A stretch of 37,613 bases of DNA from Chitinophagaceae bacterium UBA7600 (GTDB lineage: Bacteria > Bacteroidota > Bacteroidia > Chitinophagales > Chitinophagaceae): the NCBI GenBank assembly GCA_002478885.1, contig DLKC01000104.1:1-37613 (forward strand), given 5' to 3'. A program made the translations under genes and the position numbers. Positions 1 to 7,097 of this stretch are shown here, in pieces; position 1 is the first letter of the stretch, and every line of letters starts with the position of its first letter. Below the pieces are notes generated by a model. The model saw nothing but the letters and a program-made list of their open reading frames with translations. It made no database searches and had not been told where the DNA came from.

Positions 1-196
1 TCAATTCAGAAAAGCAATAGCCAGGAAAAGATTGGCGGCGGCGTGCCAAACCGGGCTTAAAGTTTTGTTGAGCTCCTGCGTTTAATTATCCTGGACAAGA
101 CCGTTAACACAGCGCCGCGCCTTCGTCTTGCATCAGCTTTTGCTTTTCTGCCAAACCTGTGCGGGTAAGGAGTTTTTTCACAGTTCATGTTAGCGG
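1..196. repeat. attC-like cassette junction S1, entering from the left edge
   Basis: This is the spacer 3' of the DUF4328 gene. It ends, on the + strand, in CAGTTCATGTTAGCGG (181-196), a core box shared almost exactly with the spacers at 1671-1685 and 5807-5821. Positions 1 to about 155 match 3148 to about 3292 closely (TCAATTCAGAAAAGCAAT, then GCGTGCCAAACCGGGCTT, then CTGCGTTTAATTAT), so the spacer is a copy of a larger repeat module. The left part lies outside the window. The attC-like role is inference from structure; the repetition is seen directly. Confidence 0.6.
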
Positions 197-230
197 AGGT
201 TATTATGTTTTATCATGACTGATGACGCGG

Positions 231-860
231 TTACGCAGGGCTTTTATCGCGATACATTTGCTGGGAATTTACCATTGTCAGAAGTTTTCGAAGTATATAG
301 AAATAGTGAATGCTCAGCCCATAAAGGATAAGATAATAGCATTCCAGTTTCATAAATTCATCTAAACCATCGACATCCTGAAATTTGTCATTTAAATATC
401 TCGAGAATACCACCAGGATAAGACCTAAAAACCACCAAGTATTAATTAATTTTTTACCTGTGCCTTCTTGTGACAAATCTACATTTTCTGCCGACCAAAT
501 CTCGTGCATGATCTTATACGGAGCGAATAAGTTGAAGACTGGAATAATTAAAGAAAATAAAGCCCAAATGGGTTTGTAAGAAAAATGTTGCCTTGAATAG
601 GTTTGCGCTCTTTTATAGGAAATGTAAAACCAAATTAAAAAACAAACAATCCATGTTGCCAAGAGTATGTTACTAAATACCTGTTCGTTTGCTAACTCGT
701 CAATTATCGGCTTTACTTGCTCGGAGCTTTGACTTCCATTTATAACGCTGTTCAAAATAACTATTACATAAGCACGAAAACATAACTGAAACACTCTAAA
801 ACCAATCAATAAAAAAATTATCGAAATAGTTGTCTTAAAGAATATATTGCGAGTCTTCAT
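231..860 (-). CDS. DUF4328 domain-containing membrane protein
   Basis: The product is 209 aa with about four to five membrane segments: an N-terminal one at about residues 9-35, then about 65-82, 98-118, 140-158 and 174-192. The segment KPIWALFSLIIPVFNLFAPY (about 96-115), followed by an acidic IMHEIW stretch, is typical of DUF4328, a family of multi-pass bacterial membrane proteins of unknown function. The stop is 34 bp upstream of the GTTAGCGG core of the S1 spacer. The start is 48 bp from the core box of the next spacer, so the gene sits as a single unit between two repeat spacers. No promoter is obvious. The family call is good; its function is unknown. Confidence 0.75.
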   Translation of the reverse strand: MKTRNIFFKTTISIIFLLIGFRVFQLCFRAYVIVILNSVINGSQSSEQVKPIIDELANEQVFSNILLATWIVCFLIWFYISYKRAQTYSRQHFSYKPIWALFSLIIPVFNLFAPYKIMHEIWSAENVDLSQEGTGKKLINTWWFLGLILVVFSRYLNDKFQDVDGLDEFMKLECYYLILYGLSIHYFYILRKLLTMVNSQQMYRDKSPA

Positions 861-908
861 TAAGCTGCACTCTTTTTAAAGGTTTGATATTGTTGTCAAC
901 CAAAATTG

Positions 909-967
909 CCGCTAATGTTGAAGCATTAGCAATGTGGCGGAATTTGAAATTGTGTTGTTTAATAAAA
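909..967. repeat. short or truncated attC-like junction S2
   Basis: The + strand shows CCGCTAATGTTGAAGC then ATTAGCAATGTGGCGGAATTT. This matches the left arm of the other spacers (for example CTTGGCGATGTGGCGAATTT at 4963-4982). GCTAATG (911-917) and CATTAGC (924-930) are also inverted repeats of one another. A matching right arm next to the stop codon at 968 is not visible, so this copy seems truncated. Confidence 0.5.
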
Positions 968-1567
968 TTACAAAAGTTCTTCAATGCTACTAAGTACAGA
1001 ATCTTTTCTATCGTCCGCCGGCATAGCGCCAATGCTTTGTTGTGCGTATTTTTTCCTTAATAATAATAATAAGTCTTCCAAGTTCTCTAATCTTGACCAT
1101 GCTGTCAGATCGATATTCACTCTTGTCATTAAACTACCTTGCTGGTAGAAGCTGAACAATCTTTGCTTGCCAAATAATTTGTCTTCTTTGTCAAGCTCCT
1201 TAATTACAAGTTGTGCATAAGGAATTGTAATGTCTTTTTCTTTCTCGTTTAAAGTGTTTACAACTCTAACAGTAAATTCAGAGACATTGTCGTCAAAGGT
1301 CATTTTAAATGGAGTTCCATATTTGTATTTTTTTGTCGCATTTTGTATATAAAAAAATATTACAGCAACTGCAAGGATTATACTAATAAGACCACCATTG
1401 TCAAATACAAAATTGTCAGCATTTTCGCTTTCTTTTCGGGCAATAAAGAATAACAGCAATAACCAGGATGCAATCCAGGTAATTATAAATAGAGCTGTAT
1501 ATTTTAAGAAGAGATTAAAGTAATTTGTGTCTGATGTTGGTTTATCTGTAAAAAAACTTTTTGCCAT
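968..1567 (-). CDS. hypothetical two-TM membrane protein
   Basis: The product is 199 aa. Two membrane segments are visible, at about residues 25-45 and 57-74, with a cytoplasmic-type charged region afterwards (about 80-199) that ends in a Leu/Lys-rich helix. It has no recognisable catalytic motif and I do not recognise the family. The layout of two N-terminal TMs plus a soluble beta-rich domain resembles membrane-anchored PH-like (bPH2/YcxB-like) proteins, but that is only a suggestion. It is one of the single-gene units of the minus-strand array, and the stop codon at 968-970 abuts the S2 spacer. Confidence 0.6.
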   Translation of the reverse strand: MAKSFFTDKPTSDTNYFNLFLKYTALFIITWIASWLLLLFFIARKESENADNFVFDNGGLISIILAVAVIFFYIQNATKKYKYGTPFKMTFDDNVSEFTVRVVNTLNEKEKDITIPYAQLVIKELDKEDKLFGKQRLFSFYQQGSLMTRVNIDLTAWSRLENLEDLLLLLRKKYAQQSIGAMPADDRKDSVLSSIEELL

Positions 1568-1597
1568 ACTGCAGTGAATTGGGGGTTAAATCAATTA

Positions 1598-1685
1598 CGC
1601 ACAACGGTCAGGGCATTGCTGAAACGCCGTGCGATGGTGCTAAGCCTGTGCTGATAGGGGTTTTTTAAACAGTTCATGTTGGCGG
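1598..1685. repeat. attC-like cassette junction S3
   Basis: On the + strand it runs from CGCACAACG (1598-1606) to CATGTTGGCGG (ending 1685). In gene orientation it starts CCGCCAACATGAACTG, 3 bp after the stop codon of the lipoprotein gene, and ends CGTTGTGCG, 30 bp before the start codon of the 199-aa gene. The first half is nearly identical to S1 and S8. The arms are only partly complementary. The length of 88 bp is in the usual attC range. Confidence 0.55.
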
Positions 1686-1688
1686 CTG

Positions 1689-2582
1689 TTATTCAAAATA
1701 CTCAATTGGCTTTTCACGTCTTACTTTAAATACTTGTCCATACTGCAATAGCCTTGAATAGTTTTTTAACCAATAATTGGTGATGTAATCACTATCAACT
1801 GCATTAAAATCTTCATGGTAAAAGGAAGTATCATTTGTCAGCAAAAAAGAATCGACAGTTTTGCCATTATTCCAAACACTGTATTTGTCATACTTACCAT
1901 AGTAGGGTGGGACATAACAATTTATTATTTCTGCACCGCAGTCCAATGAATCGCGAAATTTACCATCAAATGTTGCAAAGTTGTCAAGTGTCGCAAAAGA
2001 GATTTTCTGAAAATTTTCATTAATCACAAAAAGTTCAGAATGATTTTCATTAATCATTGTATCATCGCTGCATTTTCCCATAGCCATCGCTCTTCCATAG
2101 CTTAAATAATAGAGTAGCGGGTATTTATTTTCGTATAAAATAGGAGTGCTATTAATTTTAAGTGTATCAATTGAATGAAACTCTCCAACTTCAGAAAAGT
2201 TTTCAGTTTTTGAATTAAACAAATATGAATATTGATTGCCTTCAAGAATATCCAAGTATCCATCGTTATTTATGTCAAAAAAAGCAAGCCCTGAATTGTT
2301 AGTAGTAAATTCCGGGTCTTTCATTATTGTTACAAAATGTCCATTAGTTTCCTGTTTTACAATAAAATAACAAGATGAATCATTTCTATAAATTGTCCAT
2401 ACAAATCTCTTGTTTGAAATTATAGCAGTATCACTTTCGAAAATATCTTTTATGTTGTTAAGAGTGTCAGAAACTGAAAGTAAATTATTTGTGTTCGCGT
2501 TTTGTCGAACGTCACTTGGTTGATTTGAACAAGCAAATAAATTTATAAGGACAATAAAAACCGGAAGAAGTTTAAAATTCAT
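1689..2582 (-). CDS. hypothetical lipoprotein with one FG-GAP/VCBS-like calcium loop
   Basis: The product is 297 aa. The N-terminus (MNFKLLPVFIVLINLFACSN) is a lipoprotein signal peptide with the lipobox Cys at residue 18, so the mature protein is probably lipidated and anchored in the cell envelope. A DINNDGYLDIL sequence at about residues 103-113 is a DxNxDGxxD calcium-binding loop of the FG-GAP/VCBS type. Only one such loop is clear, so a full beta-propeller is not supported. No enzyme motif was seen. It is one unit of the minus-strand array, and its stop codon (TAA, 1689-1691) is 3 bp from the GTTGGCGG core of S3. Confidence 0.65.
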   Translation of the reverse strand: MNFKLLPVFIVLINLFACSNQPSDVRQNANTNNLLSVSDTLNNIKDIFESDTAIISNKRFVWTIYRNDSSCYFIVKQETNGHFVTIMKDPEFTTNNSGLAFFDINNDGYLDILEGNQYSYLFNSKTENFSEVGEFHSIDTLKINSTPILYENKYPLLYYLSYGRAMAMGKCSDDTMINENHSELFVINENFQKISFATLDNFATFDGKFRDSLDCGAEIINCYVPPYYGKYDKYSVWNNGKTVDSFLLTNDTSFYHEDFNAVDSDYITNYWLKNYSRLLQYGQVFKVRREKPIEYFE

Positions 2583-2607
2583 AAAGATATGAGTCTGATT
2601 TAATGGC

Positions 2608-2801
2608 AGCCAACCGTTCGGAGCTTAGCGATTGTGGCGGTATTTTAAAATCGTCAGCCCGTAACAGCAGCTAAATTTATAAATAAAAGTTTATTGTTTA
2701 TTCTATTGCTCGGCGTTATTCGTTTGCTGAAACCGAAGCTTATTAGCCGACAAAGAGGTGGAATTTATTTGTCCTCCGCCATGTTCGGCAATGCAGTGTT
2801 A
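2608..2801. repeat. attC-like cassette junction S4, possibly two nested sites
   Basis: On the + strand the left arm is GCCAACCGTTCGGAGCTTAG followed by CGATTGTGGCGG (2609-2640). The right arm is CCTCCGCCATGTTCGGCAAT then GCAGTGTTACC. An inner left arm (GCTTATTAGCCGACAAAGAG then GTGGAATTT, about 2739-2767) could pair with the right arm, which suggests a second shorter site nested inside. The stop codon of the 71-aa gene (TAA on the minus strand, 2799-2801) lies inside the GTTA core. Stop codons overlapping attC cores are common in integron cassettes. Confidence 0.55.
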
Positions 2802-3014
2802 CCAGTTGTGCTTTTTGGGTCGAGTTATCAGATATATTATTAACAATAGTATCTGGCCTATAATGAGCATTTCTATTGATGTGACAATAAATGTGAACGA
2901 CGCTTGCTCACCACCAGATGTAGTATGATCTAAATACGGAACTTCGAATAGGTTTAATACCAAAAGTAAAAGTGCCCACCCAATAGCAATCCTCGAATAT
3001 AATTTGTCTGTCAT
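2799..3014 (-). CDS. small two-TM membrane protein
   Basis: The product is 71 aa with two hydrophobic helices (about residues 9-24 and 41-65), an outward-facing loop between them and a short basic tail (RPKKHNW). No family is recognised. The stop codon overlaps the GTTA core of spacer S4, and a 416-bp repeat-containing spacer lies upstream. The size and single-gene placement fit the rest of the array. It is a short reading frame, but the composition (two clean TM helices, basic ends) supports a real gene. Confidence 0.5.
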   Translation of the reverse strand: MTDKLYSRIAIGWALLLLVLNLFEVPYLDHTTSGGEQASFTFIVTSIEMLIIGQILLLIIYLITRPKKHNW

Positions 3015-3430
3015 ATTTTTAATTAGTGCGAGTATAGTACAATCGGTATAAGAAAATCATGATATCCATTTGTATTGTCGAAGCCAGGCAGTTTGATTTT
3101 TTCACTAGCCGGCCTACCTTACCCTCCGCTAAACAAAATAAGTCAATCAATTCAGAAAAGCAATTGCCTGGGAAAGATTGGCGGTGGCGTGCCAAACCGG
3201 GCTTTAGGTTTTGCTAACCCCCTGCGTTTAATTATGCTGCACAAGACCCGTTAATACAGATCCGCGCCTCAGGGTTGCGCCAGCTTTTTTTACAGGGATA
3301 GTTAAACCAAACCATGCGGCTAATTAATTGTCAGTCTTTCTTTTTCAAAAGAAATAAAAAATAATAAATATTATTCCTGGCTGCCTCATTGCTTAGCTAC
3401 GTAGGATGCTTTTGTTGGCGGTTGTTTTTC
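3015..3430. repeat. large spacer S5 carrying the ~117-bp repeat module
   Basis: No gene is seen in this 416-bp stretch. Positions 3084-3200 match 5667-5782 almost base for base (CCAGGCAGTTTGATTTTTTC at the left, GCCAAACCGG at the right). Positions 3148 to about 3292 match the left edge of the window. The spacer ends in GTTGGCGG (3414-3421), 9 bp from the stop codon of the DUF6438 gene, as in the other junctions. The segment 3330-3400 is AT-rich and otherwise featureless. Confidence 0.6.
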
Positions 3431-4288
3431 TCACTTCCATTTTTGTGTCTTCCTCAATAAGAACAATTGGTTATATAAATTTGCAAGTCCAAACGTCCCT
3501 ATTTCTCCATAGTCATTTATTGTTTTTGTCTGACCATTATTAAATGTGATTTCAAGTGTTGCAGTTTGGTCATCCGTCCAACTAACTGCGTAATCATTTT
3601 TAAGTGAACTAAGCTTTATGTAATTAATAGTTTCGACTAGATTATTATAAGATGAGCTATCAATAGTTGCAGTGAAATTACCTGTTTTTTCGTTATATTC
3701 TATGGCTTGGAATGTTGCTATTCTTTTATCATTTATCGTCATTTTAAAAATAGGACATTTACCATAACAAGGCGAAGTCGAAAAATTTATCTTTTCAATT
3801 TTTAAGTCATCGGGAAATGGGTTGTATTCAATGAAACCATCAGAATTTAAAATTAATGTATCAGTTTTTGTTGTGTCTTGGATGGAAAAGTTTAAGTCAT
3901 TGTAGCCATTAATTACAAGCAATGGTTGTTTGTTTGTATAAATAATATTTTTCAAAGTGTACTTGTCAAGTGAAAAAGCACCTCTGTCTATAGAGTAAGT
4001 TTTATAATTTCCGTTTCCTTTATCTACTACTGCAAAAAAATATGTTCCATTTATAATAAGGTCTGTCAAGCCATTATTATCAAGGTCAGTCTTGAAGAAC
4101 TTGAACTTACCATATTTAGAAGTGTCTTTAGTTGTTCCTTCAAAAAAATTAAACTCTTTCCATTTGTTATATACTTTTTCAACGAGAAAGTTTTGAACTT
4201 CTTGATTTGTTTTCAGACTGTCAATCTCATTTGCAATAACAAAGTTGACTGTCAATAATAAAGTTGCTATGATTATTACGCTCTTCAT
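3431..4288 (-). CDS. secreted DUF6438 domain-containing protein
   Basis: The product is 285 aa. Residues 1-19 form a Sec signal peptide ending near VIANE, with no lipobox. The N-terminal half carries a DLDNNGLTDLI calcium-loop-like motif (about residues 69-79). The C-terminal half (about 163-280), starting INFSTSPCYGKCPIFKMTI, is typical of DUF6438, including the paired cysteines of the CYGKCP motif. That domain is common in secreted Bacteroidota proteins and has no known function. The start ATG is only 12 bp from the CGCCAACG box of spacer S6, leaving no room for a conventional promoter between them. The base composition is more AT-rich than the right half of the window. Confidence 0.75.
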   Translation of the reverse strand: MKSVIIIATLLLTVNFVIANEIDSLKTNQEVQNFLVEKVYNKWKEFNFFEGTTKDTSKYGKFKFFKTDLDNNGLTDLIINGTYFFAVVDKGNGNYKTYSIDRGAFSLDKYTLKNIIYTNKQPLLVINGYNDLNFSIQDTTKTDTLILNSDGFIEYNPFPDDLKIEKINFSTSPCYGKCPIFKMTINDKRIATFQAIEYNEKTGNFTATIDSSSYNNLVETINYIKLSSLKNDYAVSWTDDQTATLEITFNNGQTKTINDYGEIGTFGLANLYNQLFLLRKTQKWK

Positions 4289-4299
4289 TTAAAATAACC

Positions 4300-4463
4300 G
4301 CCAACGTCCGTGCTTGGCGAAGGTTGGCGGAAGAGATCCCGCTGCTGGCTTGGCCACTACAGATTCGATTAGCTAAAGCCAAATTACTGCTGCCGGGTCA
4401 GAATTCCAACTGCTGAAGGGCGATATTCTTCAGCCCAACTTTTGAAAAACCGATGTTATGCGT
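4300..4463. repeat. attC-like cassette junction S6 (clear imperfect palindrome)
   Basis: The + strand left arm starts at 4300 (CGCCAACGTCCGTGCTTGGC then GAAGGTTGGCGGAA). The right arm ends at 4463 (TTCAGCCCAACTTTTGAAAA then ACCGATGTTATGCG). The reverse complement of the right arm starts CGCATAACATCGG and aligns along its whole length with the left arm at interrupted positions, as attC arms do. The core box GTTATGCG (4456-4463) is 16 bp beyond the stop codon of the broken gene at 4480. The site is 164 bp long. Confidence 0.65.
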
Positions 4464-4479
4464 CAGCCTTTTTAACGAC

Positions 4480-4932
4480 TAATAAGTTTTTTAGTTTACG
4501 GAACCATGAAATATTCCTGCGGGAGAAATCTTCGTAGGCCTTTTCTGTATAGATTTTTCCGGAATAAGTTTTTCCAGATTTGTCGATAATAAATGCCTGA
4601 CAGGAAAGCAATTTGAGAGAATGATATTTTTTTGATATAAAAATTTTGAACCTGGCATCTACTACATAATCAGGTGAGAAATTATTACTTGCAAGAGTCT
4701 TTGCAATCGTTTTTTTAAGTTAACTAAGATAGTAAACAATAGGCTGAATTTCTAAACTTGATGGTGAAACAGAATTATTGAGTATGTCAATTTCAATATC
4801 TGACACATTTTGCTTAGTTGCTTCGTTCCAAATCCAATCTGCCATGTAACCTCCGTCCCAATAAAATAATGCTGAAAAATATCTTTGTTCAAGTGAATTT
4901 GGTAACCCTCTTAAATTTCTTTATTTTCCCAT
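4480..4932 (-). pseudogene. broken cassette gene with two in-frame TAA codons
   Basis: One continuous frame runs from ATG (4930-4932) to TAG (4480-4482), 150 codons, interrupted by TAA at codon 4 (4921-4923) and codon 71 (4720-4722). Between the stops it reads as protein-like sequence: NLRGLPNSLEQRYFSALFYW, then DGGYMADWIWNEATKQ. After the second stop it continues in the same frame (TIAKTLASNNFSPDYVVDAR) to the end NISWFRKLKTY. Both stops could come from CAA-to-TAA changes. The ATG lies 13 bp from the core of S7, the usual spacing in this array. The family is not recognised. A sequencing artefact is unlikely to create two stops with no frameshift. Confidence 0.65.
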
Positions 4933-4945
4933 GTTTAAACGGTTG

Positions 4946-5078
4946 CGCATAACGTTTTTTGGCTTGGCGATGTGGCGAATTTTTAGCGCAAAAGTTAAAT
5001 AGAATTACTACAGTTGAAACTTGCACAAATGTTTCATACAAGCACTTCAGCCGCCATATGGCCAAACCGATGTTAGCG
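4946..5078. repeat. attC-like cassette junction S7 (best example)
   Basis: The + strand left arm runs from CGCATAACG (4946) through GGCTTGGCGATGTGGCGAAT. The right arm is CAGCCGCCATATGGCCAAAC then CGATGTTAGCG, ending 5078. The reverse complement of the right arm starts CGCTAACATCGGTTTGGC and continues CATATGGCGGCTG. It aligns with the left arm from box to box: the TAAC boxes match, then TTTGGC, then ATGTGGCG against ATATGGCG. In gene orientation this gives R''-L''-L'-R' with GTTATGCG as the outer box. The length is 133 bp. Confidence 0.7.
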
Positions 5079-5100
5079 TTCGGTTTTCTTTCGTGTTTTT

Positions 5101-5598
5101 CTACCAAAATTTCCACCAAGGTTTTGTCTGTTCTGGTTCATCACTTTCTGCTGTTAAAGTCCAAAATTCTTCTTTAAATGGCAAGTTGGTAAATTCCTTT
5201 GTAACCATATGTACATAAGGATAAATTGCGTCTTCACTTCCGTTTTGAAACCTTTTCATTACTTTTTGAATTGGCCAAATCTGTCCGTCATTTGGAAGTT
5301 GTAAAAACACATTTAGTTCGGCTTGTGGGTCGTTGTCGTCTGTTACCCAGTCGGCTCCTTTTACATTCTTAATAATTGTCTCACCAACATACGAACCAAT
5401 TGAAAAAAGTTTTGGTCCAAATCCTTTTCCGTAAAGTCGTCCGCCTTTTTTAGGTTGTCCGTTTTTCATATTTACGGTAAAAAATCTGTCTACCTCAATT
5501 ATGCTGTCAATTGTGTAATCAAGTTTGAAACCGTCAGCCGCAAATGCTTTTACAATCCAGTCTGATTGCGATTTAATGTCTTCTCTTAATGTTGCCAT
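5101..5598 (-). CDS. hypothetical soluble protein (cassette gene)
   Basis: The product is 165 aa with no signal peptide or membrane segment, so it is likely cytoplasmic. It has an alpha-beta composition with a Lys/Gly-rich stretch (KKGGRLYGKGFGPKLFSIG, about residues 50-68) and an aromatic tail (KPWWKFW). The centre, with its long-range GSYVGETI motif, resembles the general layout of DUF3806-like or immunity-type small proteins, but I do not recognise the family with confidence. The stop is TAG, 22 bp from the GTTAGCG core of S7. The start is 35 bp from the CGCCAATG box of S8. Confidence 0.65.
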   Translation of the reverse strand: MATLREDIKSQSDWIVKAFAADGFKLDYTIDSIIEVDRFFTVNMKNGQPKKGGRLYGKGFGPKLFSIGSYVGETIIKNVKGADWVTDDNDPQAELNVFLQLPNDGQIWPIQKVMKRFQNGSEDAIYPYVHMVTKEFTNLPFKEEFWTLTAESDEPEQTKPWWKFW

Positions 5599-5633
5599 AT
5601 TTTATGTCGTTTCGTGTCGTTCTCTAAACTGAT

Positions 5634-5821
5634 CGCCAATGCGTGGATTTATGATATAAGACGTTACCAGGCAGTTTGATTTTTTCACTAGCCGGCCTAC
5701 CTTACCAACCGCTAAACAAAATAAGTCAATCAATTCAGAAAAGCAATAGTCAGGGAAAGCCTGGCAGTGGCTAGCCAAACCGGCGCGGGTATGGGATTTT
5801 TTACACAGTTCATGTTGGCGG
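5634..5821. repeat. attC-like cassette junction S8 with the ~117-bp repeat module
   Basis: On the + strand the left box is CGCCAATGCG (5634-5643). The module at 5667-5782 is a near-identical copy of 3084-3200. The right end is CACAGTTCATGTTGGCGG (to 5821), shared with S1 and S3. The segment CGTGGATTTATGATATAA next to the left box recurs in similar form at about 6997-7015, upstream of the 172-aa lipoprotein gene. Confidence 0.6.
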
Positions 5822-5844
5822 TTCGTTGTTACCTGGCTATCATT

Positions 5845-6207
5845 TTACCATTGCTGAAATCTTATACCAAGTTGACTATCTGCAATGGCAAATTCCTTCG
5901 CACCCCAGGGTCTGACTGTAACTTTGTTTAGGTTTGGATGAAGCAGATGAGGGTGAGATAAAGCTATCTTCATATAAACTTCTTCGATATTATCTGTTAC
6001 AAACCTCAATTCCGGGTTATGTTCTTTTGCCAATTGCTCGTCTTGGAAAAGCATTATACTTATCCCGTCTTTTCTTAAAACACAGTAAGGTTGTGAAGTA
6101 TTCAGATCTTTGTGTTCGATTGTAAATTGTAAACAGGCGACGAATAGTTTAAGGCCGTCAGAAAGATCTGAATAGAAAACGCCTGGTACTACTTTTGTAA
6201 AATTCAT
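5845..6207 (-). CDS. VOC (glyoxalase/bleomycin-resistance fold) family protein
   Basis: The product is 120 aa, the usual length for a single-gene VOC protein. The order of motifs fits the family: a start strand VVPGVFYSDLSDGLKLFVAC, then LQFTIEHKDL, then YCVLRKDGISIMLFQ, then the second module RFVTDNIEEVYMKIA and VRPWGAKEFAIADSQLGIRF. It lacks an obvious full His/Glu metal set: the usual first-strand His is absent, although a late Glu is present in WGAKEFAI. It may therefore be a binding rather than a metal-dependent enzyme. The function cannot be assigned from sequence. It is part of the minus-strand array, with its stop 23 bp from the GTTGGCGG core of S8. Confidence 0.7.
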   Translation of the reverse strand: MNFTKVVPGVFYSDLSDGLKLFVACLQFTIEHKDLNTSQPYCVLRKDGISIMLFQDEQLAKEHNPELRFVTDNIEEVYMKIALSHPHLLHPNLNKVTVRPWGAKEFAIADSQLGIRFQQW

Positions 6208-6417
6208 TTCTTTTTATTATTTGAAGTTACCGACCATTTGATGCTGTCACTTTTACTTCAACCATATCATCCTCTTTCCAAATTATTTTTAATTTAAATA
6301 TGATTTTAGCCTGTCTATGTCCATAAAGTTTGGTAAGCGTTTTTCTTGAGCCTTGAAGTGTCAGTTACGCTTGCAGGCAATGTTTACGGGGGCAAACAAA
6401 TTGGGTTTACCTGTTTA
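6208..6417. other. spacer with weak attC-like features
   Basis: No gene is seen. It contains GGTAAGCG (6331 onward) and GTTACGCTTGCAGG (6364 onward), which are faint matches to the box motifs of the other spacers, but no convincing paired arms. It may be a degraded junction. Confidence 0.3.
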
Positions 6418-6936
6418 TTACTCTCCCCACAAATGATAAACTGTTAATTCCGTTTTGTCCTGGTTTAATAGTACAAAACCATTTTCTTCCATCGGGTTGC
6501 CTGTGCCTGGTTCAATTGTCACCCAACCTGTTTTGAATTTATAAAGCCTTAGCGGTCCGCCAAACCACCTCGGAAAATACTTGTATGTTGAAATGTTTTT
6601 GATGCTGTCGTTAAAACCCGTACCTGAAAGTGGAAATATTTCCTTGTTGTCATACATCCATGTTATTGTTTGTTCCTGGTTGAACGTTGAACTGTCGGTA
6701 AGTGTCCAACCGTTTTTTGTTGCGAAGTCAAGAATATCTTTTGTGTCGAAGCTGAATGTTTTGTCGGACCTCCAATAAACCGCTCTATGTCCACCTTGTG
6801 GACCCTGGTCACTTATGTCACTTACAAGAAATCTTGTATTGTAGTCTTCCCAGAATCCTGACGGTGTTGCCCTGTTACAGGAAACAAACATCAGCGTCAA
6901 AGAAAGTGCCAGTAAAATAAAGGGGTTTAATGTCAT
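6418..6936 (-). CDS. hypothetical lipoprotein (first unit of the array)
   Basis: The product is 172 aa. MTLNPFILLALSLTLMFVSC is a lipoprotein signal with Cys at residue 20, so envelope localisation is expected. The mature part is rich in Trp, Phe and Tyr (WKSDKTF-like strands, FPRWFGGPLRLYKFKTGW) and probably beta-rich. No family is recognised. In gene orientation it is the most upstream member of the minus-strand array. Upstream of it (6991-7015) is CACAACGCG followed by a segment also found beside S8, so it too seems to be bordered by a junction. Confidence 0.6.
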   Translation of the reverse strand: MTLNPFILLALSLTLMFVSCNRATPSGFWEDYNTRFLVSDISDQGPQGGHRAVYWRSDKTFSFDTKDILDFATKNGWTLTDSSTFNQEQTITWMYDNKEIFPLSGTGFNDSIKNISTYKYFPRWFGGPLRLYKFKTGWVTIEPGTGNPMEENGFVLLNQDKTELTVYHLWGE

Positions 6937-7035
6937 TATAAAGTGTCAAACTGTTTGTTCAAACCGGAACAGCATTTCAAAAATGGTAATACACAACGCG
7001 TAAATTTATGATATAATATGCATGTTGTTCCCTTC

Positions 7036-7097
7036 ACTTGTTCGGTACTTGTTCGATAGTTGTTCGATACCTGTTCGATCCTGGAGATCGAACAACT
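7036..7097. repeat. four 11-bp iterons plus one inverted copy upstream of the DUF6266 gene
   Basis: Four consecutive 11-bp units read ACTTGTTCGGT, ACTTGTTCGAT, AGTTGTTCGAT and ACCTGTTCGAT (7036-7079). After a 7-bp gap comes ATCGAACAACT (7087-7097), the exact reverse complement of the third unit. Transcription through it could form a hairpin with an 18-bp loop, and the units could serve as protein-binding sites. It lies 137 bp upstream of the DUF6266 start codon. Confidence 0.75.

Noticed and set aside
4889..5119. 76-codon frame on the minus strand
   Set aside because: It covers the S7 junction and the ends of both neighbouring genes; its translation is that of repeat DNA.
1..7019. Integron integrase or attI site
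   Set aside because: No tyrosine recombinase frame is present in the window, so the array can only be called integron-like, comparable to clusters of attC lacking integrase.
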